Assembly (NCBI GenBank): GCA_964622325.1
Contig: CAZUOJ010000001.1
Span: 80,327 to 144,326 of the forward strand
Direction: 5' to 3'
DNA: 64,000 nucleotides
Source: JAJFUB01 sp964622325
Lineage (GTDB): Bacteria > Armatimonadota > Zipacnadia > Zipacnadales > UBA11051
Positions 55,301 to 63,118 of the stretch are shown here, piece after piece (position 1 is the first letter of the stretch; every line of letters starts with the position of its first letter). The position numbers and the translations under genes were made by a program. Below the pieces are notes generated by a model. That model was given only the letters and a program-made list of their open reading frames with translations. It searched no databases and was not told the origin of the DNA.

Positions 55301-56841
55301 CCACGCAAGGCATTTTTTTGGGCTTTCTATTTACAAAGAATTTCTTCGGCGAGGAGCGGCTTTTTGAAAAGCCCCTATTCCGAGGCTATTTGACATTTAT
55401 GGAATTTGCTGATCCCATCCAGGATAAGGCGAAATTGCTTCCTGCGCGGCGGCGTCCCTCCGGCGAGCCCTGGCGCTGGATTTTAACGGCGGTGGCGCGT
55501 CATCCCCTGGAGAAGCAGGAATATGGCTGGGATGATTGGCTGGCAAAAATGAATGGGGAGCTGCCCCAGCCCGAACAACAGGCTGTCGATGATTTGATGT
55601 CCCTCAAGGGGATGCCGCTGGCAGGCCCGCTGAGCGCCGCTCCGCATCATTTTAATACGGCTGTAGCCGTTCCATTCGCCTTAGCGCTAGGATGGTACGA
55701 TCCGGCTGCGCCTACTGTAAAATGGGAAGAATTGCCGCCCTCTGTGCTTTTTGAAAAGGACGGCTGGGCAATGCTCCGTTCGGGCTGGGAGGATGAAGCC
55801 ACGGAAATCATGTTTATGTCTGGCATACGCGATCACACAACACGTCATCAGCCCAATCATTTGTTGCTTGTGCGCGGAGGCTATTTCTTGCTGGGGACGC
55901 CCTCGACATGGGGCGATGATGGCAATTGCATTCCTGCCTGGGGCAACACAGTTGTCGTTGGGGAGCGCTGGCTGCCGCGCTGGCAGCTCAATTTGCACGC
56001 GGCGCAATCGCTGGAGCGCGCCCTCATCGATCGCTTTACAGCCATCAATTGGGTTTATATTGCCCGCGATCGGGCGCTCAGCGGCTATGCGCCCGCGGAA
56101 GGCGGATTCGGCGGCGGAATAGATTTACATGGCCATACAGAAACGATTTTGAAAGATGAGGGGCGTATTATCGCGTATGAGACAAGGCCTGAATATGATT
56201 ATGTAGCCGGCGAAGCGGCCGGAGCCTGGCCTGTGGAAGAATTGCGCAGCCATACGCGGCAGCTTGTGTTTATCAAGCCTCATGTTGTCGTGATTTATGA
56301 TCGTGTCGCTTTGGGGCCCGCCTCGCGCTCCAGCCGCTGGCTTGCCTGTACAGGGCCAGAATTAACAATCACAGATCATCAATTCCTTATCAAGAATAAC
56401 GAACAGGCGGCTTACGGGCAGGCATTGCTTCCGCAGAAAGCCTCTTTGAGAGAAGTTGTCGTGCGGCCAGCCGGATTTGCCTGGGGCAAACAAAAGCTGC
56501 TGGAAATAGCTCCTCTTAATGAGGCCTCAACACAGGAATATCTCGTTGTGTTGACAGTAGGGCCGGCGGCTTCCATTCAGCCTGTCACAGCCCAATTAGC
56601 CGAAAATGCAGACAATGTGGCTGTGATGCTGCAAATTCAGGGACAGCCCTGGCTTGTGCGCTTCCAGCGTCAGGGCCCTGTGGGAGGGGCTGTGCGGCCG
56701 CCCACCGCAAAAGGGGAAATAGCCTTGCCTGCGAACATTAATGATACATATGGCTTTTGGAAAGGCGATCCGCGTTACGAAAAATGGATTACAGAGCCGC
56801 GTTTTGCATTCATCATCCCGCCATGGGATCGGAAATACTAA
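52309..56841 (+). CDS. giant secreted protein: beta-propeller fused to heparinase II/III-like lyase
   Basis: A 1510-residue secreted protein. Signal peptide (FFVAMMLISLMAYSQTYAA). Residues about 120-480 contain YVTN-type propeller blades (GGYLTDLRADPITQCIYASD, GGWLTDIVAYPRSQKIYVAD). A beta-sandwich follows (PGLHTLTLQAQEGDVHLDAV). From about residue 780 a heparinase/alginate-lyase arrangement begins with LLHPRLMFRAEDIPAIQERL, an alpha/alpha toroid with WWQNPWSWCYCPTQG, and a C-terminal beta domain with IRDHTTRHQPNHLLLVRGG and ILKDEGRIIAYE as in Hepar_II_III. Such enzymes cleave acidic polysaccharides by beta-elimination. The ATG at 52309 follows AGGAGG by 6 bases; the open frame extends back into comB but without support. 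Confidence 0.83.
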   Translation: MSTIVSLRARLAGFFVAMMLISLMAYSQTYAAAPFRVPDKAEWATWEAEQANMSGAWQAVADPNASGGQYLRGDKGAILSYRFRVDRPVTLRVKPVWGRTGARRSAHLFPYPLPQSFGPTVLEAWGRFVYALAPATGRIIVLDPSQEKLSSVIDTGGYLTDLRADPITQCIYASDARNDRIVIVETEKGQILGELRTRRQPWALALVNDELYVACRAARCVQIFDRKTFQMKHLIRLDAEPIHLEPIGQPPSHILIRFQQQAIAPGALSVLPADEQQYGVRQSRTILSISRERKLEAIPNKPALRYTQSGQTKELDLSALAAGSAKTYPPPTGFPDNAGAGGIVQCGSQFAFFTLPRAGAVGVMDLQNERLMKSILVGGWLTDIVAYPRSQKIYVADATNSRLVMIDTDKLEIVGEIKAPSEPIALELAENYQLQRPYLVPPEPINTLFVVCPQSRAVLAVDVTTNQRRGTLELRYQPRSARLVPPPNSDWWPLLASDRIAFAMQPRVAIEPMPQMLDITTKELTAAPLSAERAPTRTEIKWKDEAGEKVVRVPTSLLVQIGDKTKIDVTELCDPQLQPQRSLDPDDDTLGSVILRLDNGPIYDWRRNIWSRPDDNLFLVYDTDEYWRWNAPAFMLKPGLHTLTLQAQEGDVHLDAVQIMPTADEAFALRVRPEPAEIHALVPGYSYQGVFYDQEPVAFSVSVYNYTRQTQAVTVALELTDYMGNRKPLPPLQAVAPAQKPVRLPLTLTEVPFGRNTLSLRLQSSRGELLKEVHFVRLPKLLHPRLMFRAEDIPAIQERLQQYPRLFARYVDWLQRHSAKEGNWPERFLPSGLTAAEMAKAAPPSSKNPSQEWGWRMYEPAFRMLAVQFASRYIPSADRDTLDARLKPLLTAPATDTWCQYHHHGPFFPGAVEALVDMAPEQQRKNLPLTEFMAKRKGDINMLPFTLMSFEEPLSPADRAMIYEIAVMQWNFERYFETHQGIRGGLWWQNPWSWCYCPTQGIFLGFLFTKNFFGEERLFEKPLFRGYLTFMEFADPIQDKAKLLPARRRPSGEPWRWILTAVARHPLEKQEYGWDDWLAKMNGELPQPEQQAVDDLMSLKGMPLAGPLSAAPHHFNTAVAVPFALALGWYDPAAPTVKWEELPPSVLFEKDGWAMLRSGWEDEATEIMFMSGIRDHTTRHQPNHLLLVRGGYFLLGTPSTWGDDGNCIPAWGNTVVVGERWLPRWQLNLHAAQSLERALIDRFTAINWVYIARDRALSGYAPAEGGFGGGIDLHGHTETILKDEGRIIAYETRPEYDYVAGEAAGAWPVEELRSHTRQLVFIKPHVVVIYDRVALGPASRSSRWLACTGPELTITDHQFLIKNNEQAAYGQALLPQKASLREVVVRPAGFAWGKQKLLEIAPLNEASTQEYLVVLTVGPAASIQPVTAQLAENADNVAVMLQIQGQPWLVRFQRQGPVGGAVRPPTAKGEIALPANINDTYGFWKGDPRYEKWITEPRFAFIIPPWDRKY

Positions 56842-56994
56842 TAGCTCAGAGAAAAATTTTTCCAGCAGGCATCAGCAAGCGAGTCTTGATAAAATCTATT
56901 CAAATAAAGTAAAAGTCGGCCATTTTGCAACAGAAGCAAGAAGAATATAGACTCTGTATAGGGCAATATGTGTCTTGCTTTTGAAGCGAGGCTG

Positions 56995-58251
56995 TTATTT
57001 GGGCGAAGAGCAACGTGCGGAGGCAGCAGGAGGCTTGTCTTTAAGTTCAGGCAGCGAAAAAGACTGTTTCTTATTATATGTGCGCCACAACAGGAATTGG
57101 GCTAACATCGCCAGCCCAAAAACGCTCGCGGAGCCGGAAAAAGGCGCATGTAAATCAATTGTTTGGCCCAATGTTCCGCCAACAAGGGGGCCCACAACAA
57201 TTCCCAGCCCCAATACAGCCTCATGCCAAGCACTGCGGCGGCCTCGATTTTCTTGCACGCCAGCCAAAGCATAAATGAGGCTGCTGACATATGTCATGCC
57301 GCTGCAAATGCCGCAAAGAATAAAGCCAAGGGCAAACAAAAGAGCTCGTTCTGTCATCGCCGCCAGGGCCATTCCGCTGAGCCCCAGAAATTCCGCCGCC
57401 CATAAGGGCAACAAGCGATATTGCCAGCGCGCGCTGCTGCGGGCAGCCAAAAAAGCGATTGTTTGGGCAAGGCTCAACAGGAAAATCAATGTGCCGACGA
57501 GAGGATGAGGAAAATTCAAAGTATCTGCTAGCTTGGGGAACATTGTATTGACAGTGCCGCGCGCAAACCAACTAGCAAAATTCCCCATCCACGCCAGATA
57601 TAAATACAATTGTGCCCGTTGGGGAGAGATTGTATGCGTTTCTTCCGGCTCGAGAGCTGAAACATGCTGCGGCAGGGGCGTACGCATTAAAATGGGCACG
57701 AGCGCCGCTGTGAACAAAGCTGGCAGAACAAAAGCCGATTGCCAGCGCCATTGCCATAAGAAGCCGGCCATCAGCGGCCCAAGCATAATGCCCACGCTCC
57801 AGGCAATGTTGAAGACAGCCATAATATGATTGAGGCGCTGACGGCTGCCGGCAGCAAATTCTGCCAGCCAGGCTTGTAAGGGCGGCCAGAACAAGGCTAA
57901 CGAAAAGCTCGCCCAGGGCCCTAAAAGCAATAATTGATATGGCTTTGCGGTCTGTGTCATCAACAGCCATACAGTCGGACACACAAGACAGGCGAGGAGC
58001 ATCGGATTGCGGCGGCCCCAGACATCCGATACGCTCCCTGTGAATATGCAGCCTAATGTGTAAGCCGTGGCTCCGAATGTCCCTAATAATCCCAGCTCTA
58101 AAGGAACAGCATGCAAACGAATTGCATGCCATTGGATGGCCAGCGCCACGCAGGCGACAGACAGATCATTGGCAAAGGCGGCCACAAAAAGCCCGGAATA
58201 GGGCGCCCACAGGCGTTGCCAATGTTTTTGTATTTGTAAAGGAAAGTTCAT
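56995..58251 (-). CDS. MFS family transporter
   Basis: A 418-residue permease with about twelve membrane helices and the MFS A-motif region between helices 2 and 3 (GCIFTGSVSDVWGRRNPMLLA). Further signs are the loop-rich LAWMGNFASWFARGTVNTMF and the late GIVVGPLVGGTLGQTI, common in drug or metabolite exporters. Substrate cannot be told. The ATG at 58251 overlaps the stop of the nuclease gene by 4 bases (ATGA), so the two are coupled. It is the last gene of the leftward unit with the nuclease. Confidence 0.88.
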   Translation of the reverse strand: MNFPLQIQKHWQRLWAPYSGLFVAAFANDLSVACVALAIQWHAIRLHAVPLELGLLGTFGATAYTLGCIFTGSVSDVWGRRNPMLLACLVCPTVWLLMTQTAKPYQLLLLGPWASFSLALFWPPLQAWLAEFAAGSRQRLNHIMAVFNIAWSVGIMLGPLMAGFLWQWRWQSAFVLPALFTAALVPILMRTPLPQHVSALEPEETHTISPQRAQLYLYLAWMGNFASWFARGTVNTMFPKLADTLNFPHPLVGTLIFLLSLAQTIAFLAARSSARWQYRLLPLWAAEFLGLSGMALAAMTERALLFALGFILCGICSGMTYVSSLIYALAGVQENRGRRSAWHEAVLGLGIVVGPLVGGTLGQTIDLHAPFSGSASVFGLAMLAQFLLWRTYNKKQSFSLPELKDKPPAASARCSSPK

Positions 58252-59006
58252 TCTGCCCAATTGCCTTCCAGACGTGCTTGTAGCTGCGGAAAGATCAATT
58301 CCATTATTTTTGCCAGATTGACAACATCCGCCTCGTTATAACACAGAAGCTGCGCTAAAGCTTCCCCGCTGCCCCGCCGATATTCCCGCCACAGCCGCAC
58401 AGCATCTTCGCCCGTATAAGAAGCGATCTCCTCAGGCCGTTTAATGCCTAATGCTTTTTCGATTTGTTTGAGGCCTCCCACATAGCCTATTTTTCGTGTC
58501 AGATAGCGCACATCGATATGCAGATGTTCCCATGACACGCGCGGAAAGGCGCGCTTGAGAAGCGGCAAATCAAATGTCGCCCCATTGAAAGTGACAAGCA
58601 ACGCATAATGTTCAATTTCTTCCGCAAAATCGCCCAAATTCTCGCCGCGAATAAATTGCTTTATCCGCCAGCCATCATAAAGGCCAATTACAGTCAGTGA
58701 GCTTGCCCAATTGCCGCCATCTGTCTCAATGTCCAGATAGCCGATATGGCTGCGAAAGCTGTCATAGGCGCGCCAATGTTCCCGCGCCGGAAGATAACGC
58801 ACGAAAAAGCGATGTTCTTTGGCTTTCAAGCTTAAAATTGACTCGTAGCAAAAATCTTGAACATGCTTCCAGCGCTCTGCAGAAAAAGCGGCCGGAGGCT
58901 GATTCTGCTGCAAAGCCTTCCGCCAGGACAAAATGCCTTGCCGCCACAAGCGCTGCTCCGTACGATAGCCGATGCCAGGGATATGAATGAATGTGCGAGT
59001 GAGCAT
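58248..59006 (-). CDS. RNase H-like exonuclease domain protein (YprB-like)
   Basis: A 252-residue protein with an N-terminal helix-hairpin-helix (FIHIPGIGYRTEQRLWRQGI) and a C-terminal RNase_H_2/YprB DEDD-type exonuclease fold. Acidic residues are seen in IGYLDIETDGG, LVTFNGATFDLPLLKRAF, HIDVRYLTRKIG and LLCYNEADVVNLAKIM, in the right order. The family is thought to degrade or trim nucleic acid, but its substrate is not settled. It overlaps the MFS gene and lies 49 bases after the threonine aldolase gene in the same direction. Confidence 0.87.
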   Translation of the reverse strand: MLTRTFIHIPGIGYRTEQRLWRQGILSWRKALQQNQPPAAFSAERWKHVQDFCYESILSLKAKEHRFFVRYLPAREHWRAYDSFRSHIGYLDIETDGGNWASSLTVIGLYDGWRIKQFIRGENLGDFAEEIEHYALLVTFNGATFDLPLLKRAFPRVSWEHLHIDVRYLTRKIGYVGGLKQIEKALGIKRPEEIASYTGEDAVRLWREYRRGSGEALAQLLCYNEADVVNLAKIMELIFPQLQARLEGNWAE

Positions 59007-59055
59007 AGGCTCTTGCCTTTTTGCTGAAACGATAGCACGGATTATTATGCAAAAG

Positions 59056-60084
59056 CTAGATCAAAATCTCCCGCAATGCCTGACAAATTAAATTTGTGTC
59101 CTCATCGCTAATATCCAGATGTGTGACAAAGCGAATAAGATTTTCGTCACGTGCGGCAGCTTTAATGCCATATTGCGCCAGCCTGTCACACAGCTGGGGC
59201 GCTGTCATATCGGAACGGCACACGGAGAAAAAGATGATATTCGTCTGGACGCTGGACAAATCAATTTGAATTCCCCGACACGAGGCTAATGTTTCGGCGA
59301 TTTGGCGGGCATGGGCGTGATCGGAAGCGAGCCGTTCGACATTATGCTCCAAAGCGTATTTGCAGGCTGCGGCCAGAATGCCCGCCTGTCGCATGCCGCC
59401 GCCGAAAAGCTTGCGCGCTTCCCGCGCCCGTTGAATGAAATCTGCCGCGCCGCAAATCATCGCTCCGGCGGGCGCGCCCAGGCCCTTGGAAAAACAAAAT
59501 GTAATGCTATCCGCAGGCGCGGCCAGCTCCCGTACGGACACGCCTAACGCCACGGCGGCATTGAATATGCGCGCCCCGTCAATATGCAGCCTGGCCCCGT
59601 GTCTGTGTGCCACATCTGCTACAGCCGCGATTTGCTCTGGCGTCAGGCATGTCCCGCCGCAATTGTTATGCGTGTTTTCCAGGCATACGAGGCCGATTTC
59701 CTGACGATGCAAATCGCGCTTTTTAGGAAAAAGGGCGGCCAAGACATCTGGCTCAATAAAGCCATAAGGCCCTGGCACGGGCCGCGCTAAAAGGCCACAC
59801 ACAGCCGCGAGTCCGCCTCGTTCGTAATGATACAGATGGGCTTGCGCATGACACACAAGTTCCTGGCCCGGGCGCGTCTGGGCATATATAGAAACAAGAT
59901 TGCCCATTGTGCCGCTGCATACGAATACAGCTGCTTCTTTGCCCAGCATTTCGGCGCACATCGCTTCCAGCGCGTTGACAGTCGGATCTTCGCCCGCGAC
60001 GTCATCCCCCACTTCCGCCTCAGCAATGGCGCGACGCATTTCCCAAGATGGCAGAGTCTTTGTATCGCTGCGCAAATCTATCAT
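59056..60084 (-). CDS. ltaE: low-specificity L-threonine aldolase
   Basis: A 342-residue PLP enzyme that cleaves L-threonine or L-allo-threonine to glycine and acetaldehyde. Family marks: MIDLRSDTKTLPSWEMRRAI at the start, EVGDDVAGEDPTVNALE, VCSGTMGN, VCLENTHNNCGGTCL, ARLHIDGARIFNAAVAL with the PLP Asp, and CFSKGLGAPAGAM with the Schiff-base Lys. Full length. AGGAGGG lies 8 bases before the ATG. It may be co-transcribed with the nuclease and MFS genes downstream. Confidence 0.95.
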   Translation of the reverse strand: MIDLRSDTKTLPSWEMRRAIAEAEVGDDVAGEDPTVNALEAMCAEMLGKEAAVFVCSGTMGNLVSIYAQTRPGQELVCHAQAHLYHYERGGLAAVCGLLARPVPGPYGFIEPDVLAALFPKKRDLHRQEIGLVCLENTHNNCGGTCLTPEQIAAVADVAHRHGARLHIDGARIFNAAVALGVSVRELAAPADSITFCFSKGLGAPAGAMICGAADFIQRAREARKLFGGGMRQAGILAAACKYALEHNVERLASDHAHARQIAETLASCRGIQIDLSSVQTNIIFFSVCRSDMTAPQLCDRLAQYGIKAAARDENLIRFVTHLDISDEDTNLICQALREILI

Positions 60085-60100
60085 AGCCAGCCCTCCTGCG

Positions 60101-60128
60101 AAAAAAGCCGCGAGCGAAGCTCACGGCT
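60101..60128 (-). terminator. rho-independent terminator of the Pro/Ala-rich membrane protein gene
   Basis: On the minus strand a stem of 5+4 bp with one mismatch (AGCCGTGAGC with GCTCGCGGCT) around the loop TTC is followed by TTTTTT. It lies 27 bases after the stop at 60155 and before ltaE. Confidence 0.8.
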
Positions 60129-60154
60129 CTAAATTAAGACGCGAGGATAGAATG

Positions 60155-61312
60155 CTAAATTTTTCGCGGCCTCAGGCGCGCCGCGCGTTGTAGCCCTTCT
60201 ACAAGCTTGAAAAGAACAATCGCCGCAATATAGGCAATAATAGCCAGATAGCCCCAGCGCACGCGCCGCGCTGTCACTGTTATCGTCCACGATGGCCTGC
60301 TGGCGTCCAGCTTGAAAATAACCTTATTCCCCTCTATCTCATATGAGCTCTGTCCGCGTGTAGCTGCCTGCGGCGCGGCTATTTCTGTCGAGCTCGCCGC
60401 AGATGCAGGAGCTTGGGCTGACGGGGGAGCTTTTGGCTCCGCTTCATTTGTTGGCGCTGCCGCAGGCGGGGACGGAGAAATTGCGCCGGCGGGCGCAGCC
60501 GAAAACGGAGCGCCTGTCTCCGGCGCTGGGGTGGGGGGCAGAGCTGGGGCTGTGCCCCCGGGCGCTGAAGGGCTCTGCGCAGGGGGAGCTGCGCCAGGGG
60601 CCGCCGCAGGGCTGCTCGTCGGATTTTCGGGCGCTGGCGGCGTGTTTGCAGCCTCAGGGGCCGCTACAGGCGGGGAAGCTGGCGGCAGAGAGGGAATGGC
60701 TCCAGGCGTCTCTGCTGGGGCGGGAGGCGGCGCCGCTTCGGCAGGCGCAGAAGCCGAAGGAGGCGCTGGCGATTGCTCTGAAGGCTTATTGGCCTCCTGC
60801 TTCGCTTTATTTTCCGTCACAGACGCCTCTACAACGCGCCCCGGCATGATAATTTCATAAATGAGTTGCGAGCCCCCTGCTTTGGCCAGCTGGGGATCTG
60901 TGGCGTAAAGATAAGAAAAAGCGATATCTTCTCGCCATGTATAAATAGTATATAAGGACAGAGGATTTTGCCACACATCTTCAATCTTGAGCTCCCCGTG
61001 CTCTGCGCCCTTATTCACATTATGAATGCGAAAATCGCGGGCGAATGTGTATGTGGCGCTATCTGCGGAATCGGATTTGTAAGTGTTTTCCCAGCGCGCC
61101 CCAGCCTGCACATCGCCAGTCCATTTTGCCACTTGTTGCCGAAAATACGGCGAAACAGAAGCGCTGATGAGGCGCCGCGCGCTGCCATCTTTTTCAATTT
61201 GCAGCGCCATCCGCACTTCCGAGCTGTTGACAAGCAGAGCAAAGGGAATTGTTGTAAACAATAAAGCAAGCGTGGAGCTGAACGCGCAAATGCGTTTGCC
61301 CAATTTGTTCAT
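60155..61312 (-). CDS. exported protein with long Pro/Ala-rich linker and C-terminal membrane anchor
   Basis: A 385-residue protein of unknown function. Signal peptide (STLALLFTTIPFALLVNSS), then a folded domain of about 140 residues (MALQIEKDGSARRLISASVS; RDFRIHNVNKGAEHGELKIE), which loosely recalls secreted LppM-like/DUF3153 domains. Residues about 180-320 are a Pro/Ala/Ser-rich linker. A short beta segment (SYEIEGNKVIFKLDASRPSW) leads to the C-terminal membrane helix (YLAIIAYIAAIVLFKLVEGL) with a basic end inside. The ATG has GAGGG 6 bases upstream. It is upstream of a terminator and follows the LapA-like gene by 106 bases. Confidence 0.72.
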   Translation of the reverse strand: MNKLGKRICAFSSTLALLFTTIPFALLVNSSEVRMALQIEKDGSARRLISASVSPYFRQQVAKWTGDVQAGARWENTYKSDSADSATYTFARDFRIHNVNKGAEHGELKIEDVWQNPLSLYTIYTWREDIAFSYLYATDPQLAKAGGSQLIYEIIMPGRVVEASVTENKAKQEANKPSEQSPAPPSASAPAEAAPPPAPAETPGAIPSLPPASPPVAAPEAANTPPAPENPTSSPAAAPGAAPPAQSPSAPGGTAPALPPTPAPETGAPFSAAPAGAISPSPPAAAPTNEAEPKAPPSAQAPASAASSTEIAAPQAATRGQSSYEIEGNKVIFKLDASRPSWTITVTARRVRWGYLAIIAYIAAIVLFKLVEGLQRAARLRPRKI

Positions 61313-61418
61313 TCTGATCCCTCATTCATTTCCCTTAAAGCAGCCAGCCTCCCTTAATGTTTCTGGCGAATTCTGGGCCGGGCGCCGAACAATTTAACTT
61401 TTATCCTTGAAGGGAATT

Positions 61419-61844
61419 TTATTCGTTCCCCCGCTCCCGGCGACGCTGCCAAAGCCAGGAAATCACAGCCCCCACCGCCATCGCTCCCAGGAGGGCAATC
61501 GCTTTGGGCAATTCCAGAGCCAGGCCGAAAAGATACAGTCGCAGCGGTGTCCAGTTTTCGGCAATGATGACGAGGACAAGCAGAATTAAAAGCAGCCACA
61601 AAAACATGCGGATATTCCAGTGGAAGCGGCGCAAGGAAGCGGCGCGTTGACTGATTCCCTCTCTCCAGCTTCTTTGCGTAAGGATTGCCGGGGCGCTGGC
61701 AGAGCCGCTCTCTTTCGCGCGCGTTTGTGCCTGCTGGCCAGGACGGGCGTCTGAGGCAGGCGCAGAGGCAGGGGCTCGGGGGGATTTCGGGCGTTTGGGC
61801 TCTTCCTCTAATTCCAATTCCAGATCCAAATCTTCGTCCTTCAC
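61419..61844 (-). CDS. LapA-domain (DUF1049-like) membrane protein
   Basis: A 141-residue protein with a charged, Glu- and Pro-rich N-terminus (DLDLELELEEEPKRPKSP) and a C-terminal pair of membrane helices: MFLWLLLILLVLVIIAENWT and LPKAIALLGAMAVGAVISWL with the acidic/aromatic spacer PLRLYLFGLALE. This matches LapA/DUF1049 proteins, which in E. coli help with lipopolysaccharide assembly. The start is probably the GTG at 61844, because GGGGAGG lies 9 bases upstream; a TTG at 61847 and an ATG at 61874 are alternatives, the latter without a site. Confidence 0.72.
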   Translation of the reverse strand: MKDEDLDLELELEEEPKRPKSPRAPASAPASDARPGQQAQTRAKESGSASAPAILTQRSWREGISQRAASLRRFHWNIRMFLWLLLILLVLVIIAENWTPLRLYLFGLALELPKAIALLGAMAVGAVISWLWQRRRERGNE

Positions 61845-62029
61845 AAGCTTATGCCTCCCCTGATGGCCCCCCATGGGGGCAGGATAGACTGCGCGGCAGG
61901 GCCTGTTAACACGCCTGGCGCAGGATTTTCTCGGTTATGGGGCAAACTTTCCCTATCACTTTTTGTTAGGATTATAGGCTATGCGGCAATATGCGTCAAG
62001 GAAATATGGCCTTGGCCGGCAAAAGAGGC

Positions 62030-62058
62030 TTGCCTCTGGGCGGATTATGTGCTAATAT
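62030..62058 (+). promoter_or_regulatory. sigma70-type promoter of tRNA-Ser(GCT)
   Basis: TTGCCT (62030-62035), 17-base spacer and TAATAT (62053-62058), 11 bases before the mature tRNA 5' end. Each of three tRNAs here has such a box set, pointing to separate transcription. Confidence 0.65.
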
Positions 62059-62069
62059 AAAAGAGCTGC

Positions 62070-62162
62070 GGAGAGGTGGCCGAGTGGTCGAAGGCGATCG
62101 CCTGCTAAGCGATTACAGGGTGACAAACTCTGTCGCGGGTTCGAATCCCGCCCTCTCCGCCA
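62070..62162 (+). tRNA. tRNA-Ser, anticodon GCT
   Basis: A 93-base class II tRNA with a 7-bp acceptor stem (GGAGAGG with CCTCTCC), anticodon loop CTGCTAA (stem ATCGC/GCGAT), a long variable arm, T arm with TTCGAAT and encoded CCA. It reads AGC and AGT codons. Confidence 0.97.
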
Positions 62163-62308
62163 TAACACGACATTGTTTATTCTTATTCGAAATTTAATTT
62201 TATCAATCACGAAAACTAGTTGGTGGGCAATAGGGTATCCAATTAAATAGACAAGCACACAGGCTAATTAGCCCACGGGTTGTTTTCCGCGTCAGCGTAA
62301 GTTTCCCA

Positions 62309-62384
62309 GCGCCCGTAGCTCAGAGGACAGAGCACCGGCCTCCGGAGCCGGGTGTCGGCCGTTCGAATCGGCCCGGGCGTACCA
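62309..62384 (+). tRNA. tRNA-Arg, anticodon CCG
   Basis: A 76-base cloverleaf: acceptor GCGCCCG with CGGGCGT (last pair G-T), anticodon stem CCGGC/GCCGG with loop CTCCGGA, T arm GGCCG/CGGCC with TTCGAAT, CCA encoded. It reads CGG. Confidence 0.95.
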
Positions 62385-62441
62385 TCTTGACAATCGAGGC
62401 GTCATTTGGAGCAAATGTGGCTTATTAAAGCCTTCTGGGTC

Positions 62442-62470
62442 TTGCCAGACGACGCCTTAATGAGTAAATT
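62442..62470 (+). promoter_or_regulatory. promoter of tRNA-Arg(GCG)
   Basis: TTGCCA (62442-62447), 17-base spacer and TAAATT (62465-62470), 18 bases before the tRNA 5' end. Confidence 0.5.
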
Positions 62471-62487
62471 GTAAACTTTGTGGAAGC

Positions 62488-62563
62488 GTGCCTGTAGCTC
62501 AGGGGACAGAGCGCCAGCCTGCGGAGCTGGAAGTCGGCCGTTCGAATCGGCCCAGGCACGCCA
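62488..62563 (+). tRNA. tRNA-Arg, anticodon GCG
   Basis: A 76-base cloverleaf: acceptor GTGCCTG with CAGGCAC, D stem GCTC/GAGC, anticodon stem CCAGC/GCTGG with loop CTGCGGA, T arm GGCCG/CGGCC, discriminator G, CCA encoded. Position 34 is G, so the anticodon is GCG and should read CGC and CGT without inosine. Most bacteria instead have ACG deaminated by TadA. The T arm is identical to the other two Arg tRNAs here. Confidence 0.93.
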
Positions 62564-62573
62564 TTTTATCCCC

Positions 62574-62750
62574 TCATGGGGGCTGACGAAATTGCCCTTC
62601 ATTTGCCCAGACAAGGGCCACGCACAGCACGAAAAAAATAAGGGCGGCAACTGTAGTGATTAGCGCAGGCAAAAATCCGCTTTCCGCTGATTTATCAAAA
62701 TAAAAAGCGAAAGCGGTTTTTTTGTCAGAACGGGCGGTACGGGCCCACAT
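62574..62750 (-). CDS. possible small single-pass membrane protein
   Basis: A 58-residue open frame in the 322-base gap between two Arg tRNAs. It has a polar N-terminus (MWARTARSDKKTAFAF), one convincing membrane helix (LITTVAALIFFVLCVALVW) and a short tail. AAGGG lies about 6 bases before the ATG. Against it, it overlaps a candidate plus-strand terminator and sits in a tRNA cluster. I recognise no family. Confidence 0.4.
   Translation of the reverse strand: MWARTARSDKKTAFAFYFDKSAESGFLPALITTVAALIFFVLCVALVWANEGQFRQPP
62677..62723 (+). terminator. candidate terminator downstream of the Arg tRNAs
   Basis: CCGCTTTC (62677-62684) pairs perfectly with GAAAGCGG (62709-62716), followed by seven T (62717-62723). 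The 24-base loop is large. It would end plus-strand transcripts from tRNA-Arg(GCG). Confidence 0.5.
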
Positions 62751-62885
62751 ATTCGCCCTTCGCGGTGGGGGAAGGGCAGAGGGAAGAGGCGGGGCGCAAC
62801 GGAATCTCAAGCCAATTCAAATACGACAAGTCAGGGCGATTTTGCGAGGCGATAGCTATTCGGCTGGCCCACATTGAATTTGGCA

Positions 62886-62963
62886 GCCCCCGTAGCTCAG
62901 TCAGGATAGAGCAGCAACCTCCTAAGTTGAAGGGCGGCCGTTCGAATCGGCCCGGGGGCGCCA
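62886..62963 (+). tRNA. tRNA-Arg, anticodon CCT
   Basis: A 78-base cloverleaf: acceptor GCCCCCG with CGGGGGC, long D loop, anticodon stem CAAC/GTTG with loop CTCCTAA, T arm GGCCG/CGGCC with TTCGAAT, CCA encoded. It reads AGG. Confidence 0.95.
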
Positions 62964-63076
62964 GCGCTTTTCCATCAGGCTGGGGCTGTTTTTGACGCAA
63001 TTATAATTAAGTAAGATTATTCATATCGCGAAGTATGTTTTCGTGGAAAAATTTAGTGCGGCTGGTGCCCGCGAAC

Positions 63077-63105
63077 TTTACAGGCGCGGATAGCGTTTCT
63101 ATAAT
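63077..63105 (+). promoter_or_regulatory. strong promoter of tRNA-Ser(CGA)
   Basis: TTTACA (63077-63082), 17-base spacer and perfect TATAAT (63100-63105), 13 bases before the tRNA 5' end. Confidence 0.75.
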
Positions 63106-63118
63106 TAAAAGTTGAGCC

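Noticed and set aside
60312..60860. 182-residue Gly/Ala-rich open frame on the plus strand
   Set aside because: It is the mirror of the Pro/Ala-rich linker of the minus-strand gene, with no ribosome site or family match.
62402..62650. 82-residue minus-strand open frame across a tRNA
   Set aside because: It reads antisense through tRNA-Arg(GCG) and its sequence is the translated tRNA complement.
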